64,000 nucleotides of DNA from Syntrophales bacterium (GTDB lineage Bacteria > Desulfobacterota > Syntrophia > Syntrophales > UBA2210). Every line of letters starts with the position of its first letter. Positions within the stretch are counted from its first letter, which is position 1. The notes below the pieces were generated by a model. It saw only the letters and a program-made list of their open reading frames with translations. It was not told where the DNA came from and did no database searches. The stretch spans positions 68,267 through 132,266 of the forward strand of contig JALNXD010000003.1 of the NCBI GenBank assembly GCA_023230565.1, read 5' to 3'. Of this stretch, positions 36,200-44,373 are shown in pieces. The position numbers were made by a program, and so were the translations under genes.

Positions 36200-36598
36200 A
36201 TGATCAGAAAATTCAGAAAACCGGTTCTTGCCTTATCGATTTCACTTTTGCTGGTTTTTTTCGTTACTTCGCCTGCAATTGCGGCCATGGTTCAGTCCAG
36301 GATATCACAACAGCAAGGGCAGCAGGATACCTATGAACGCAGGGAGCTCGAAACTATCCAGCGTGCGCTGGAAAATAAAATTGTTCAGGAAAAGCTCAGC
36401 GCCTATGGATTAACGCGGGAAGAAGTCGATGCAAAACTCAAAACCCTGACCGACCAGCAGCGTCATCTACTGGCCCAGGCCTCCGAAAAGGTGCTGGCAG
36501 GCGGCGACGGTTTGGGTGCCGTAATCGCCATACTTGTCATTGTTCTGCTTGTCATCGTGATTATGAAACTCCTTAATAAAGAGATAGTCATTAAATAA
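36200..36598 (+). CDS. PA2779-family protein
   Basis: 132 residues: a signal peptide (LALSISLLLVFFVTSPAIAA), a helical periplasmic segment (ELETIQRALENKIVQEKLSAYGLTREEVDAKLKTLTDQQ) and a C-terminal membrane helix (AVIAILVIVLLVIVIMKLL). This is the PA2779 type described in Pseudomonas, found next to a C39-like peptidase (PA2778), as here 3 bases downstream. GAGGA precedes the ATG. Role unknown. Confidence 0.85.
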   Translation: MIRKFRKPVLALSISLLLVFFVTSPAIAAMVQSRISQQQGQQDTYERRELETIQRALENKIVQEKLSAYGLTREEVDAKLKTLTDQQRHLLAQASEKVLAGGDGLGAVIAILVIVLLVIVIMKLLNKEIVIK

Positions 36599-36601
36599 AA
36601 G

Positions 36602-37087
36602 GTGCATTCATTTATAGCAACGATTATTGCCGCCGCCCATATCGCAGCAGTTGTGATCGGCAGCGTTCCCTTCATCCGGCAGGAAACGAATTTTTGCGGA
36701 CCTGCTGCATTGACCTCCGTTATGTCATATTACGGAGATGTCATCGATCAACATGAAATAGCCGAGGTGATCTACAATGAAAAATTGAAGGGCTGCATTA
36801 TTGCGGATCTGGAAAATTATGCCCGGCTAAAGGGATATGCGACAAAGGCCGGTCAGGGTTCGGTTGATCTGGTTTTGGACTTTCTGAACGATCGCAAGCC
36901 TGTCATAGTCCTGGTCGATCTGGGCCGATGGGTGATATCGCGGCCGCACTATCTTGTCATCGTCGGGTACAATGAGGACGGTTTCATCGCCCACAGCGGC
37001 CATGAGGCATCACAATTCTACGAATTCGATAGATTTAAAAAAATATGGAAGAAAATCGGAAGTACCTATCTCGTGGTCTACCGCTGA
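36602..37087 (+). CDS. PA2778-like C39 cysteine peptidase
   Basis: 161 residues with a GTG start directly after the PA2779 stop. An N-terminal hydrophobic helix precedes VPFIRQETNFCGPAALTSVMSYYG, in which the Cys (about residue 30) is the C39 nucleophile and the preceding Gln the oxyanion residue. RPHYLVIVGYNEDGF carries the catalytic His. C39 peptidases cut after double glycine or similar linkers. In Pseudomonas PA2778 the peptidase is fused to TPR repeats; here those repeats are on the next, overlapping gene. Confidence 0.85.
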   Translation: MHSFIATIIAAAHIAAVVIGSVPFIRQETNFCGPAALTSVMSYYGDVIDQHEIAEVIYNEKLKGCIIADLENYARLKGYATKAGQGSVDLVLDFLNDRKPVIVLVDLGRWVISRPHYLVIVGYNEDGFIAHSGHEASQFYEFDRFKKIWKKIGSTYLVVYR

Positions 37088-37527
37088 CGGCGGTTCTTCT
37101 TTTCCTATATGCGCTACTTGTGTCATGTTCTCTGCCGCAGATCGTTGTGCTGGAGGATCCTCTTTCGGCGGCAGAACATAACGATCTCGGCGTCGCCTAT
37201 GAGAACAAGGGAAAGTTCGGTCTGGCCGAAAAGGAATACCGCAAGGCCGTAAAACAAAAGGACGACTGGGCAACCCCCTATTTAAATCTGGGCAATCTCT
37301 ACTACCGGCAGGGCAATTTCGAAAAAGCGGAACATTCTCTGAGGAAAGCTCTGGCCATTGATCCGAGTGATCCTGACATATTGAATAATCTCGCTCATAT
37401 ATTATTTATACAGGGCCGCAGGATGGAGGCGGAACGATTCATCAAGCAGGCCCTGGCAATCGACCCCAAACCGGAATATCTGGATACCCTCCACCAGATT
37501 ACCGGGTCTGGTCCATCTAATAATTAG
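37045..37527 (+). CDS. TPR-repeat lipoprotein (partner of the C39 peptidase)
   Basis: 160 residues starting inside the peptidase gene (43-bp overlap, different frame). A lipoprotein signal (LLFLYALLVSCS, with the lipobox Cys about residue 28) is followed by three tetratricopeptide repeats (HNDLGVAYENKGKFGLAEKEYRKAV; YLNLGNLYYRQGNFEKAEHSLRKAL; LNNLAHILFIQGRRMEAERFI). It would sit at the inner or outer membrane and present the repeats as a binding surface. The overlap implies translational coupling with the peptidase. Confidence 0.85.
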   Translation: MEENRKYLSRGLPLTAVLLFLYALLVSCSLPQIVVLEDPLSAAEHNDLGVAYENKGKFGLAEKEYRKAVKQKDDWATPYLNLGNLYYRQGNFEKAEHSLRKALAIDPSDPDILNNLAHILFIQGRRMEAERFIKQALAIDPKPEYLDTLHQITGSGPSNN

Positions 37528-37796
37528 AAATTGTTATGGTACAATGGTTTCCACAAGATGTTGCAGCATGACAAATCCACGGATGAACATGGAAGGCATC
37601 ATATTTATGATGTACGCTCCAAGGGCAGTCTATGCTACCGTAAAAAAGCTGGATTATGGCAAAGAATAGGCATACACTCTTGCACATTTCTTCTCAAAAA
37701 TGTATGAAATTACAATGATCCAGGAACTGCTCGGGTGTACGTTAAAAAAGATTTGTAATGAAGTCATAATGGCAAAAAATGGCAGAGGCAACAAAT
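37528..37796. other. AT-rich interval before attC-like sequence
   Basis: About 270 bases (361 up to the next gene) with only a doubtful 40-50 codon frame near 37560-37720 that has no ribosome site. Composition is AT-richer than the flanks. Confidence 0.4.
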
Positions 37797-37866
37797 ACCC
37801 AGCAAAGCACTGCAGAAATGTCAATTTTACTTTACTCAATTGCTGCCGGTGAGCTGTCGGTGCGGC
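37797..37866. other. attC-like integron cassette site
   Basis: AGCAAAGCACTGCA (37801-37814) and GCTGCCGGTGAGCT (37842-37855) followed by GTCGGTGCGGC resemble the two ends of environmental-integron attC sites: AACAAAGCxCTGCA at the left and GCCGCCGGTGAGCT...CGTTAGGC at the right. Length about 70 is normal. The core triplets are degenerate. The methyltransferase start is 22 bases later, as usual for cassettes. No integrase is in the window. Confidence 0.5.
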
Positions 37867-37888
37867 TTTAAAGAAATGCGGACTTACC

Positions 37889-38728
37889 ATGAATTCTGAA
37901 CAACTAAAAAAGCACCTCTATCAGATCGATACCATTTCTAATCAAGAATGGATGGCTCAATTGAGCGATAGAAAAAGAAAAGAGCTGGAATTTCATAACC
38001 GCGATAGAGATAGAGAAAACATTGAAACACTGGATCAAGATACGTATGAAAAATTTTATGGAAACAAAAAATTTTATTCGACCGTAAGGAAATCGACGGA
38101 ATATGTCGAAAATTGGATACGCAAATACGCAAAGGACAAAATATTCCTTGACTATGCGTGCGGCAATGGTGGAAATGCAATAAAAGCCGCAAAAGCTGGT
38201 GCCTCGCTATCATTGGGGTTTGACATCAGCGATGTCTCCGTCAATAACGCTCGACTTGATGCAGAAAAGAACGCATTAGAAAACATATATTTTTTTCAAG
38301 CTGATGCGGAAAATACTAAACTTCCGGATGGCTGCATTGATACTATTATATGTTCGGGCATGCTGCACCATTTAGATCTATCGTATGCGCTGCCAGAGCT
38401 GCGAAGAATCTTAGCGCCGAAAGGTAAAATCCTTGCTGTAGAAGCGCTGGATTACAATCCAGCAATAAAATTATATCGTGAACTCACTCCAGATATGAGA
38501 ACTGAGTGGGAAAAGGCGCATATTCTTACTTTGAAAGATGTTGATTTTGCAGGCCGCTTTTTTGATATTGGTGAAGTCAAATATTGGCATATTTTGAGTT
38601 ACGCCGGAGCGTACATGCCAAGACTGTTGAAGTGGTTTGATGCAATAGATGGCATACTGGTAAAGGTTCCAGTTATAAGACTTATGGCGTGGATATTTAC
38701 TTTCGAACTATTAAAAAAGAAAACGTAA
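37889..38728 (+). CDS. Class I SAM-dependent methyltransferase (possible gene-cassette)
   Basis: 279 residues. Motif I is FLDYACGNGGNAIKAAKAGA (about residue 90), then GFDISDVSVNNARLDAEK, and motif IV TIICSGMLHHLDLSYALPELRRIL. This is the UbiE/arsM-like fold used on small molecules or lipids; the acceptor is unknown. The composition is clearly AT-richer than the genes before it. It starts just after an attC-like sequence, and its TAA stop falls in a second attC-like left end (AACAAAGCACTGCA). It therefore looks horizontally acquired as a cassette. Confidence 0.8.
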   Translation: MNSEQLKKHLYQIDTISNQEWMAQLSDRKRKELEFHNRDRDRENIETLDQDTYEKFYGNKKFYSTVRKSTEYVENWIRKYAKDKIFLDYACGNGGNAIKAAKAGASLSLGFDISDVSVNNARLDAEKNALENIYFFQADAENTKLPDGCIDTIICSGMLHHLDLSYALPELRRILAPKGKILAVEALDYNPAIKLYRELTPDMRTEWEKAHILTLKDVDFAGRFFDIGEVKYWHILSYAGAYMPRLLKWFDAIDGILVKVPVIRLMAWIFTFELLKKKT

Positions 38729-38940
38729 CAAAGCACTGCATGCCATAGCCGAGGTGAATGTGATCTTTGAGTGTCGCGTCAGCTATAATCAGAAAAATGC
38801 ATATGCTTCACTGATATAAAAGTCTTATCCGCCCCCTTTCCAGGTAAAGCGGGGATAAAAATCTTACCCTGGGTACCACTTGCCGTAGGTCTTTTGTTCG
38901 GATTAGTTGGGATTTTTAAGATTTGAGCTGAACGTTTGGC
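38723..38940. other. Second attC-like region between the methyltransferases
   Basis: Left end ACGTAACAAAGCACTGCA at 38723-38740 repeats the same 12-base CAAAGCACTGCA as the first site. A right-end-like TGAGCTGAACGTTTGGC is at 38924-38940. The span (about 218) is longer than a normal attC of this type, so it may hold an extra insertion or two decayed sites. Contains no gene. Confidence 0.4.
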
Positions 38941-39076
38941 GGAAAACGTAAAATTAAGTCTGTCTACAAAAAGGGAAGATATACTCAAGCGTTACAACTT
39001 TGGTGCATATGAAATGAATCGTGATAATCCATTCCACTGCAGTGGATTGGTACATCAGCGAAAAAAGAGAAAGAAC

Positions 39077-39850
39077 ATGAGTGAAGGAAATGCATCGATT
39101 CACGATTTCGATTTTAAATTAATTTGTGAATATTTTTCGAGCGTACAACGACAAGGACCAGGCAGTCCTGAGGTAACTATCAAAGCGTTGAGCTTTATCG
39201 ATACCCTGACGCGTAAATCAAGAATTGCCGACATAGGCTGCGGAACCGGCGGTCAGACGATGATAATAGCGAATCATGCGCCGGGGCACATAACAGGCCT
39301 TGACTTGTTTCCCGACTTTATAGATATATTCAATAGTAATAGCAGGAAGCTGAATCTTCAGAATAGAGTGAACGGCATTGTCGGTTCAATGGACAATCTT
39401 CCCTTTCAGAGTGAAGAGTTAGATTTGATCTGGTCGGAAGGAGCCATCTATAACATAGGATTCGAGCGAGGCATACACGAATGGCGCAGGTTTTTGAAGA
39501 CAGGGGCCTTCATGGCCGTTTCAGAGGCATCGTGGTTTACTGAAGAGCGGCCTTTTGAAATCGATGAGTTCTGGAAAGATGAGTATCCGGAAATAAATAC
39601 CATTTCAAACAAAGTCAGACAAATGCAAAAAGCCGGATATATTCCGATTGCTACTTTTGTCCTGCCTGAAAGTTGCTGGACTGAACATTTTTATGCTCCG
39701 CAAGTTTCTGCACAGGTAAAGTTTTTGAAAAAACATGAAGGCAATAACGCCGCCGAAGAACTCGTAAAAAATCAGCGTCGCGAAGCTGAATTGTATTATA
39801 AATACAAAAAGTACTACGGTTATGTGTTCTATATAGGTAAAAAGCTTTAA
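39077..39850 (+). CDS. Class I SAM-dependent methyltransferase
   Basis: 257 residues from ATG 39077. Motif I RIADIGCGTGGQTMIIA, then GLDLFPDFIDIFN, VGSMDNLPFQ, and DLIWSEGAIYNIGFERG. I recognise this as a widespread single-domain methyltransferase of Firmicutes, Bacteroidetes and related bacteria whose proteins begin MSExNxxIxxxDF. The longer open frame from 38936 begins inside the attC-like right end and its first 47 codons do not fit the family. AT-rich, and likely transferred with its neighbour. Substrate unknown. Confidence 0.8.
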   Translation: MSEGNASIHDFDFKLICEYFSSVQRQGPGSPEVTIKALSFIDTLTRKSRIADIGCGTGGQTMIIANHAPGHITGLDLFPDFIDIFNSNSRKLNLQNRVNGIVGSMDNLPFQSEELDLIWSEGAIYNIGFERGIHEWRRFLKTGAFMAVSEASWFTEERPFEIDEFWKDEYPEINTISNKVRQMQKAGYIPIATFVLPESCWTEHFYAPQVSAQVKFLKKHEGNNAAEELVKNQRREAELYYKYKKYYGYVFYIGKKL

Positions 39851-39948
39851 CTTGCATGAGCAAATACATTTTCTATTTGCCTTTCATCAAACTGATGATA
39901 CACGTCCGGCAGCTATTCGAAGTTTCCGGTCCTTTTCCCGGCAAAAAA

Positions 39949-39975
39949 AACCTGCCGGCTAAACACCGGCAGGTT
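39949..39975 (-). terminator. Rho-independent terminator of the thiolase gene
   Basis: AACCTGCCGG (39949-39958) and CCGGCAGGTT (39966-39975) form a perfect 10-bp stem with a 7-nt loop. On the minus strand the stem is followed by a run of T (A-run at 39943-39950 on plus). It ends thiolase transcription. Confidence 0.9.
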
Positions 39976-40014
39976 TCAGTTTCTCAGAACTTACACATAC
40001 AATAACTTGACCCC

Positions 40015-41196
40015 TTACAGAGCTTCCACGATGAATGCGTGAGCCGGTCCGCCGCTCGCGCAAAGTGACGCACAACCCAATTTTGCACCGCGCCTTTTCA
40101 TCTCATTTATCATCGTGATGATAATGCGCGCGCCCGTGGCGCCGACGGGATGCCCGAGACTGATACCGGAGCCGACAGAATTTATTTTTTCGAGCGGTAC
40201 TTTCAGCTCACGATTGCATCCGATAACCTGTGCGGCAAATGCTTCGTTGAATTCGAAATAGTCGATATCTTCCAACGCAAGGTTCGCGAATTTAAGAGCA
40301 TTTTTTACTGCCGGAACAACACCCATGCCCATGATTCGAGGTTCGACCGAGCCCGGAGCTGAAGCGACTACTCGTGCGACAGGTTTCACCCCAAGTTCCT
40401 TTGCCTTTTCGGCGGCCATCATGATCATGCAGGACCCCGCGTCATTCAACCCCGAGGCGTTCCCGGCTGTCACTGTGCCGTCCTTTTTAAAAGCCGGCCT
40501 CAATTTGCTCAGTGCTTCCAGATTAGTGTCAGCTCTCGGATGTTCATCAGTATCGAAAATAACGGTGCCTTTTTTAGTTTTGATTTCAACCGGAATGATT
40601 TCGTTCTTGAACAAGCCCTTTGCGGTTGCATCACAGGCCCGCTGATGGCTCATGAGCGCCCATTCGTCCTGTTCTTCCCGGGAAATTTGATAATGATCGG
40701 CAATATTGTCAGCCGTGATGCCCATATGGTATCCCAGCAGTGCATCGACCAGACCTCCAATCATCAGGCTGTCCTGAATCCGTTCACCATCGTTGAGCCG
40801 GTACCCTTTGCGGGCGCCGAAGAGCAGGTAAGGGGCATTGCTCATGCTTTCCACCCCGACGACCGCACCGACGTCGATTTTTCCGAGCATGATCTCCTGC
40901 GACAGCAATTCGGCGCCTCTCATGGATGATGCGCATTGCTGATGCACAGTAAATGCATAGGCATCGACGGGTATTCCCGCTCCTACTGCAATGTGGCGAG
41001 CAGTATTCCCAGGTGCACCTGCCTGATTACATTGTCCCCCTATAACTTCCTGGATAAGACTTTTGTCGATTCCCGCTTTTTCAATTGCGCCGTTGAGTGC
41101 AATCATACCCAATTGAACCGGATCGAGGCCTGAAAGTGACCCGAGATAATCTCCTATTGCCGTTCTGGCGCCGCTTGTAATAACAACTTCTCTCAT
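40015..41196 (-). CDS. Acetyl-CoA acetyltransferase (thiolase)
   Basis: 393 residues. Thiolase motifs: nucleophilic Cys in VHQQCASSMRGAELL (about residue 88), NEAFAAQVIGCNREL, GHPVGATGARIIITM with catalytic His, and a C-terminal Cys in LCASGGPAHAFIVEAL. The last motif differs slightly from the usual CxGGGxG. Thiolases condense or cleave acyl-CoA and acetyl-CoA. It is probably in fatty-acid or butyrate-type carbon flow with the crotonase and SDR genes elsewhere in the window. It is monocistronic with a clean terminator. Confidence 0.95.
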   Translation of the reverse strand: MREVVITSGARTAIGDYLGSLSGLDPVQLGMIALNGAIEKAGIDKSLIQEVIGGQCNQAGAPGNTARHIAVGAGIPVDAYAFTVHQQCASSMRGAELLSQEIMLGKIDVGAVVGVESMSNAPYLLFGARKGYRLNDGERIQDSLMIGGLVDALLGYHMGITADNIADHYQISREEQDEWALMSHQRACDATAKGLFKNEIIPVEIKTKKGTVIFDTDEHPRADTNLEALSKLRPAFKKDGTVTAGNASGLNDAGSCMIMMAAEKAKELGVKPVARVVASAPGSVEPRIMGMGVVPAVKNALKFANLALEDIDYFEFNEAFAAQVIGCNRELKVPLEKINSVGSGISLGHPVGATGARIIITMINEMKRRGAKLGCASLCASGGPAHAFIVEAL

Positions 41197-41662
41197 AAAT
41201 TACCTCGCTATTTTTTTAACTTTGAAGGAACCCTGCTTTTCCGTTTTCTATAAAATCACTGGTGCGAATAAAAGTGATATAATTCTAAAAGTTTCTAATT
41301 TTAAATGACATTCTCCTACCAGTAAATGCAATTCCAGGCAAGCTAATAATTGGGGACGGGTTCACATTTCCTTTTCGAAAGTGCTCCTTATGCGTGTCGA
41401 GCCGTCAATATAATTGAAAGTACACAACGCTGATGCAATGCTCATTTAGCAGCTCTCTGACATTTAGAGGCATGAAAATTTGCCCCGTTCAGATTTGTGT
41501 TTCGACCATGCATCATCTTGTGAAGCTGTTCAGGAACACTCGCGCGCGGCAGCTCAGACATAGCCACGACGAGCGCTTATGCGAACTTCTGTTGAGGAAT
41601 TTGACCCCATGCGGGAAACATGGTACAAATATACTAACTTCTTTCGATAAATTGGGGACTTA
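41197..41662. other. Interval between thiolase and the YetF-like gene
   Basis: About 465 bases without a supported gene. It includes a type A REP-like copy (41348-41371) and, just before the next start, a short AATTGGGGACTTAATGG that overlaps the start codon and resembles the same repeat's edge. The small frame 41433-41663 has no ribosome site and is not called. Confidence 0.5.
41348..41371 (+). repeat. Type A REP-like element, single copy
   Basis: AATTGGGGACGGGTTCACAT plus TTCC matches the other type A copies exactly through the core. Not next to a stop codon. Confidence 0.8.
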
Positions 41663-42199
41663 ATGGAAAAAGCATTTTTCGATGGCTGGTCCGTATTGGT
41701 CCGTACAGCGGTGGTGGGAGTGCTTGCCTATATCATCCTGGTAATTCTTCTAAGGATTACCGGAAAGCGAACACTTTCCAAGATGAACGCTTTTGATTTC
41801 GTAATTACCATAGCCCTCGGGTCCACGCTCGCGACAATCCTCCTTAGCAGGAATGTTGCTCTGGCTCAGGGCGCTCTCGCTCTTGCCCTCCTGGTCATTC
41901 TGCAATATATAATTACCTGGTCAAGTGTTCGGGCACGCTGGGTAAAAAAGCTTGTCACAGGAGAGCCCTCTCTTTTAGCGTTTCGAGGAAAATTTTTATC
42001 GAAGGCGATGCGACGGTCTCGCGTTACAGAAGATGAGATTCGCACGGCCGTGCGGTCGGCCGGCATTTCACAAATGACCGAAGCAGAGGCTGTCGTACTG
42101 GAGACGGATGGATCTTTCAGCATTGTGAAGCGGGGAGGGGGTTCTGAAAATACAAGTCTCACCAATATTAAAATGCCTGTTCAAGAGGAAAGAAAGTAA
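41663..42199 (+). CDS. YetF-like DUF421 membrane protein
   Basis: 178 residues. Three N-terminal membrane helices (VLAYIILVILLRITGKRTLSKMNAFDFVITIALGSTLATILL) are followed by the cytoplasmic DUF421 domain (VTGEPSLLAFRGKFL, then DEIRTAVRSAGI and AVVLETDGSFSIV). In Bacillus members associate with the cell envelope; function unknown. The start codon comes just after a GGGGAC that may serve as ribosome site. It precedes a Nudix gene and a TSUP permease on the same strand. Confidence 0.92.
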   Translation: MEKAFFDGWSVLVRTAVVGVLAYIILVILLRITGKRTLSKMNAFDFVITIALGSTLATILLSRNVALAQGALALALLVILQYIITWSSVRARWVKKLVTGEPSLLAFRGKFLSKAMRRSRVTEDEIRTAVRSAGISQMTEAEAVVLETDGSFSIVKRGGGSENTSLTNIKMPVQEERK

Positions 42200-42262
42200 G
42201 CTTTCATTAACGTATTGTGCGTTTCATCAGCTTTCATATTGAAGAAAATAGCGGTCGGAGTT

Positions 42263-42730
42263 GTGGCAAAAAAAAGTGCGGGATTGATAGGATACCGGGT
42301 AAAAAATTTAAAGCTGCAGGTCTTTCTGGTACATCCAGGAGGCCCGTTCTGGAGAAATAAAGATGAAGGCGCATGGTCTATTCCAAAGGGCGAATACAGT
42401 GACAATGAAGATCCGCTTGAAGCAGCGAAACGGGAATTCAAAGAAGAAACCGGCTATGAGGTGACAGGAAATCTTGTTGCGCTTTCTCCGGTAAAACAGG
42501 CTGGTGGAAAAAAGGTGCACGCCTGGGCAGTGGAAGGGGATTATGATGCAGATAAAATTGTCAGCAGCGTGTTTGTGATGGAGTGGCCTCCTCGTTCAGG
42601 AAAACTCGAAAAATTTCCGGAAGTGGATCGAGCACAATGGTTTTTTCTAGAAGAAGCAAAAAAGAAGATATTGAAAAGCCAGACTCCTCTTCTTGAAGAT
42701 TTATGTAAAAAGATCGGCATATCAGAGTGA
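42263..42730 (+). CDS. Nudix hydrolase
   Basis: 155 residues from a GTG that fits the family's start (MAKKSAGLIGYRVKN). Nudix box GEYSDNEDPLEAAKREFKEETGY is complete, within PKGEYSDNE. Members of this subgroup (VHPGGPFWRNKDEGAWSIPKG) are usually predicted to hydrolyse dinucleoside polyphosphates. The start is uncertain: a TTG at 42215 gives 16 more residues, and no start has a good ribosome site. Likely in an operon with the neighbours. Confidence 0.85.
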   Translation: MAKKSAGLIGYRVKNLKLQVFLVHPGGPFWRNKDEGAWSIPKGEYSDNEDPLEAAKREFKEETGYEVTGNLVALSPVKQAGGKKVHAWAVEGDYDADKIVSSVFVMEWPPRSGKLEKFPEVDRAQWFFLEEAKKKILKSQTPLLEDLCKKIGISE

Positions 42731-42763
42731 TTTTAATCCGTCTTATTATCTCGGGAGCAAATA

Positions 42764-43489
42764 TTGGCGATTGAGATGGCATTGATAAGTATTCTGACCC
42801 TGGCTGCCTCATGTATCGGTACGGCAACCGGTTTCGGAATGTCGACCATCATGATGCCCGTTCTGGCATTATATATGCCAATGTCTGTTGCGCTGCTTTT
42901 TGCAGGCATACTACATTTCTGCGGTGATATTTGGAAGGTACTTTTTTTCAGGGGGCGGATCGACTGGAAATTGATCTTAGGTTTCGGAATTGCCGGGATA
43001 ATTGCGAGTTACGCAGGTGCTTCTCTCTCCATACATCTACAGACACTTCCCTTGAAAAAAATACTTGGAGCCTTTCTGATTATGTATGTGATATTTTTAT
43101 TTTTCAACCGCGACTGGGCCATGCCGAATACAAGCGGAACAGCCCTTCTGGGCGGGTCACTTTCAGGGCTGTTTGCGGGCTTTTTCGGAGTGGGCGGAGC
43201 AGTACGCAGCGCCTTTCTTACTGCGTTTAATTTGCCGAAAGAGATGTACATATTCACGTCGGGCATTATAGCGCTTTTAATCGATATCACAAGAATATCG
43301 CGCTACATATCAGGGGGAACCCGTCTTGAGTCTTACCTTTTATATACTCTTCTTATCAGCATACCTTTTTCCCTCCTAGGTGCTTTTATAGCAAAAAAAT
43401 TTATTAGCAGACTCCCTCAGAAATATTTTCGGAATCTCGTCGGTGTATTTCTTGCGATAATCGGGATACTCTTGATTTTTTCCTTCTGA
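42764..43489 (+). CDS. TSUP-family (TauE/SafE) membrane permease
   Basis: 241 residues with 7-8 helices. Family features are the opening ISILTLAASCIGTATGFGMSTIMMPVLALYMP, the repeated half GLFAGFFGVGGAVRSAFLTAF, and GIIALLIDITRISRYISGG. Such proteins export sulfite, sulfoacetate or other sulfur anions, or act in C2/C3 transport; the substrate is not shown. GGAG lies 7 bases before a TTG start; the ATG at 42776 is the alternative. Confidence 0.9.
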   Translation: MAIEMALISILTLAASCIGTATGFGMSTIMMPVLALYMPMSVALLFAGILHFCGDIWKVLFFRGRIDWKLILGFGIAGIIASYAGASLSIHLQTLPLKKILGAFLIMYVIFLFFNRDWAMPNTSGTALLGGSLSGLFAGFFGVGGAVRSAFLTAFNLPKEMYIFTSGIIALLIDITRISRYISGGTRLESYLLYTLLISIPFSLLGAFIAKKFISRLPQKYFRNLVGVFLAIIGILLIFSF

Positions 43490-43899
43490 GTTGAAACCCC
43501 AAAATAAAATATTGCCATTCCTGCAGATGCATGAATCCGACGAGGATGAAAATACCGGGTTTCCTGATGAAAAAAGATCAACATCAATTTCTCGCGGAGT
43601 CATCCATTTCATTTAGGAATCGAAAAATCATTTTTAAACCGCAGTTACAAACGGTGCATTTCGTAACCATTACGAAAGTATCGTAAGGATTAAACGTAGG
43701 TATTCTTGTTTTTACAGGATATTAAACTATGATGAAATGTGTAAGTGAAACAGTGAAATATAAGAAAATCAGGAAAAAAGCTGTTTAAAAAATCCATGGG
43801 CATCATGGGAATTTAAATGATTATGCCGGCTGGATGGAAATATACAAGAATAATGGTGAATACAACAAAGAATTAAAAGAAGAAAGGAGCGAGTTGATT
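43490..43899. other. Upstream region of the encapsulin operon
   Basis: About 410 AT-rich bases without a sure gene. Contains the palindrome at 43659-43677. A frame open from 43834 runs in frame into the EncFtn gene but lacks family similarity, so it is taken as leader. Confidence 0.5.
43659..43677. promoter_or_regulatory. Palindromic operator candidate upstream of encapsulin genes
   Basis: TTTCGTAA (43659-43666) CCA TTACGAAA (43670-43677): a perfect 8-bp inverted repeat with 3-base centre, followed by a third half-like TCGTAA (43680-43685). It lies 220 bases before the EncFtn start. Size and symmetry suit a dimeric regulator (iron or stress type); the regulator is unknown. Confidence 0.5.
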
Positions 43900-44271
43900 A
43901 TGCCGGATTACCATGAACCGGTCGAAGAACTGAAAAATGACGACCGCGATTTTATACGCGCGCTTTACAGTATGAAAGAGGAGATCGAGGCAATCGTATG
44001 GTATCACCAGAGAGTGGCAACATGCAGTGACGAACATCTGAAAAAACTCCTTATTCATAACAGGGATGAGGAAATGGAACATGCTTCAATGCTTCTGGAA
44101 TGGCTCAGGCGAAGTATGTCAGGATGGGATGAACAGTTACGACAATATCTTTTTACGTCGGGAGATTTGACCGATATTGAAGAGGAAAATGAAACCGGAG
44201 AGATAAAAGAAACAATAGAAAAAAACGAAAAATTAAACGATCTGGGTATTGGCAGTCTAAAAGATCAATAA
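43900..44271 (+). CDS. Encapsulated ferritin-like protein (EncFtn) cargo
   Basis: 123 residues. N-terminus MPDYHEPVEELKNDDRDFIRALYSMKEEIEAIVWYHQR, then HNRDEEMEHASMLLEWLRR, match encapsulated ferritins. The Glu/His pairs (EExEAIVWYHQR and DEEMEH) make the ferroxidase centre at the subunit interface. EncFtn lacks the full four-helix bundle of ferritin and works only inside a shell. An acidic linker ends in LNDLGIGSLKDQ, the cargo-loading peptide that binds the inner surface of encapsulin. AAAGGAG is about 8 bases before the ATG. The shell gene follows after 102 bp, and the pair stores iron as mineral inside the compartment. Confidence 0.95.
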   Translation: MPDYHEPVEELKNDDRDFIRALYSMKEEIEAIVWYHQRVATCSDEHLKKLLIHNRDEEMEHASMLLEWLRRSMSGWDEQLRQYLFTSGDLTDIEEENETGEIKETIEKNEKLNDLGIGSLKDQ

Positions 44272-44373
44272 ATCAAGAATTATAGTCCTTGCAGTAGTAT
44301 TCTGCTGACAGGGTGTATTGGTCTGAGAAGAATTCTGTAGCGGCTCGCAAGAAATAAATAAAAGGAGGAGAAA

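Noticed and set aside
41433..41663. Small ORF before the YetF-like gene
   Set aside because: No ribosome site, no recognisable pattern, and the interval carries repeat debris.
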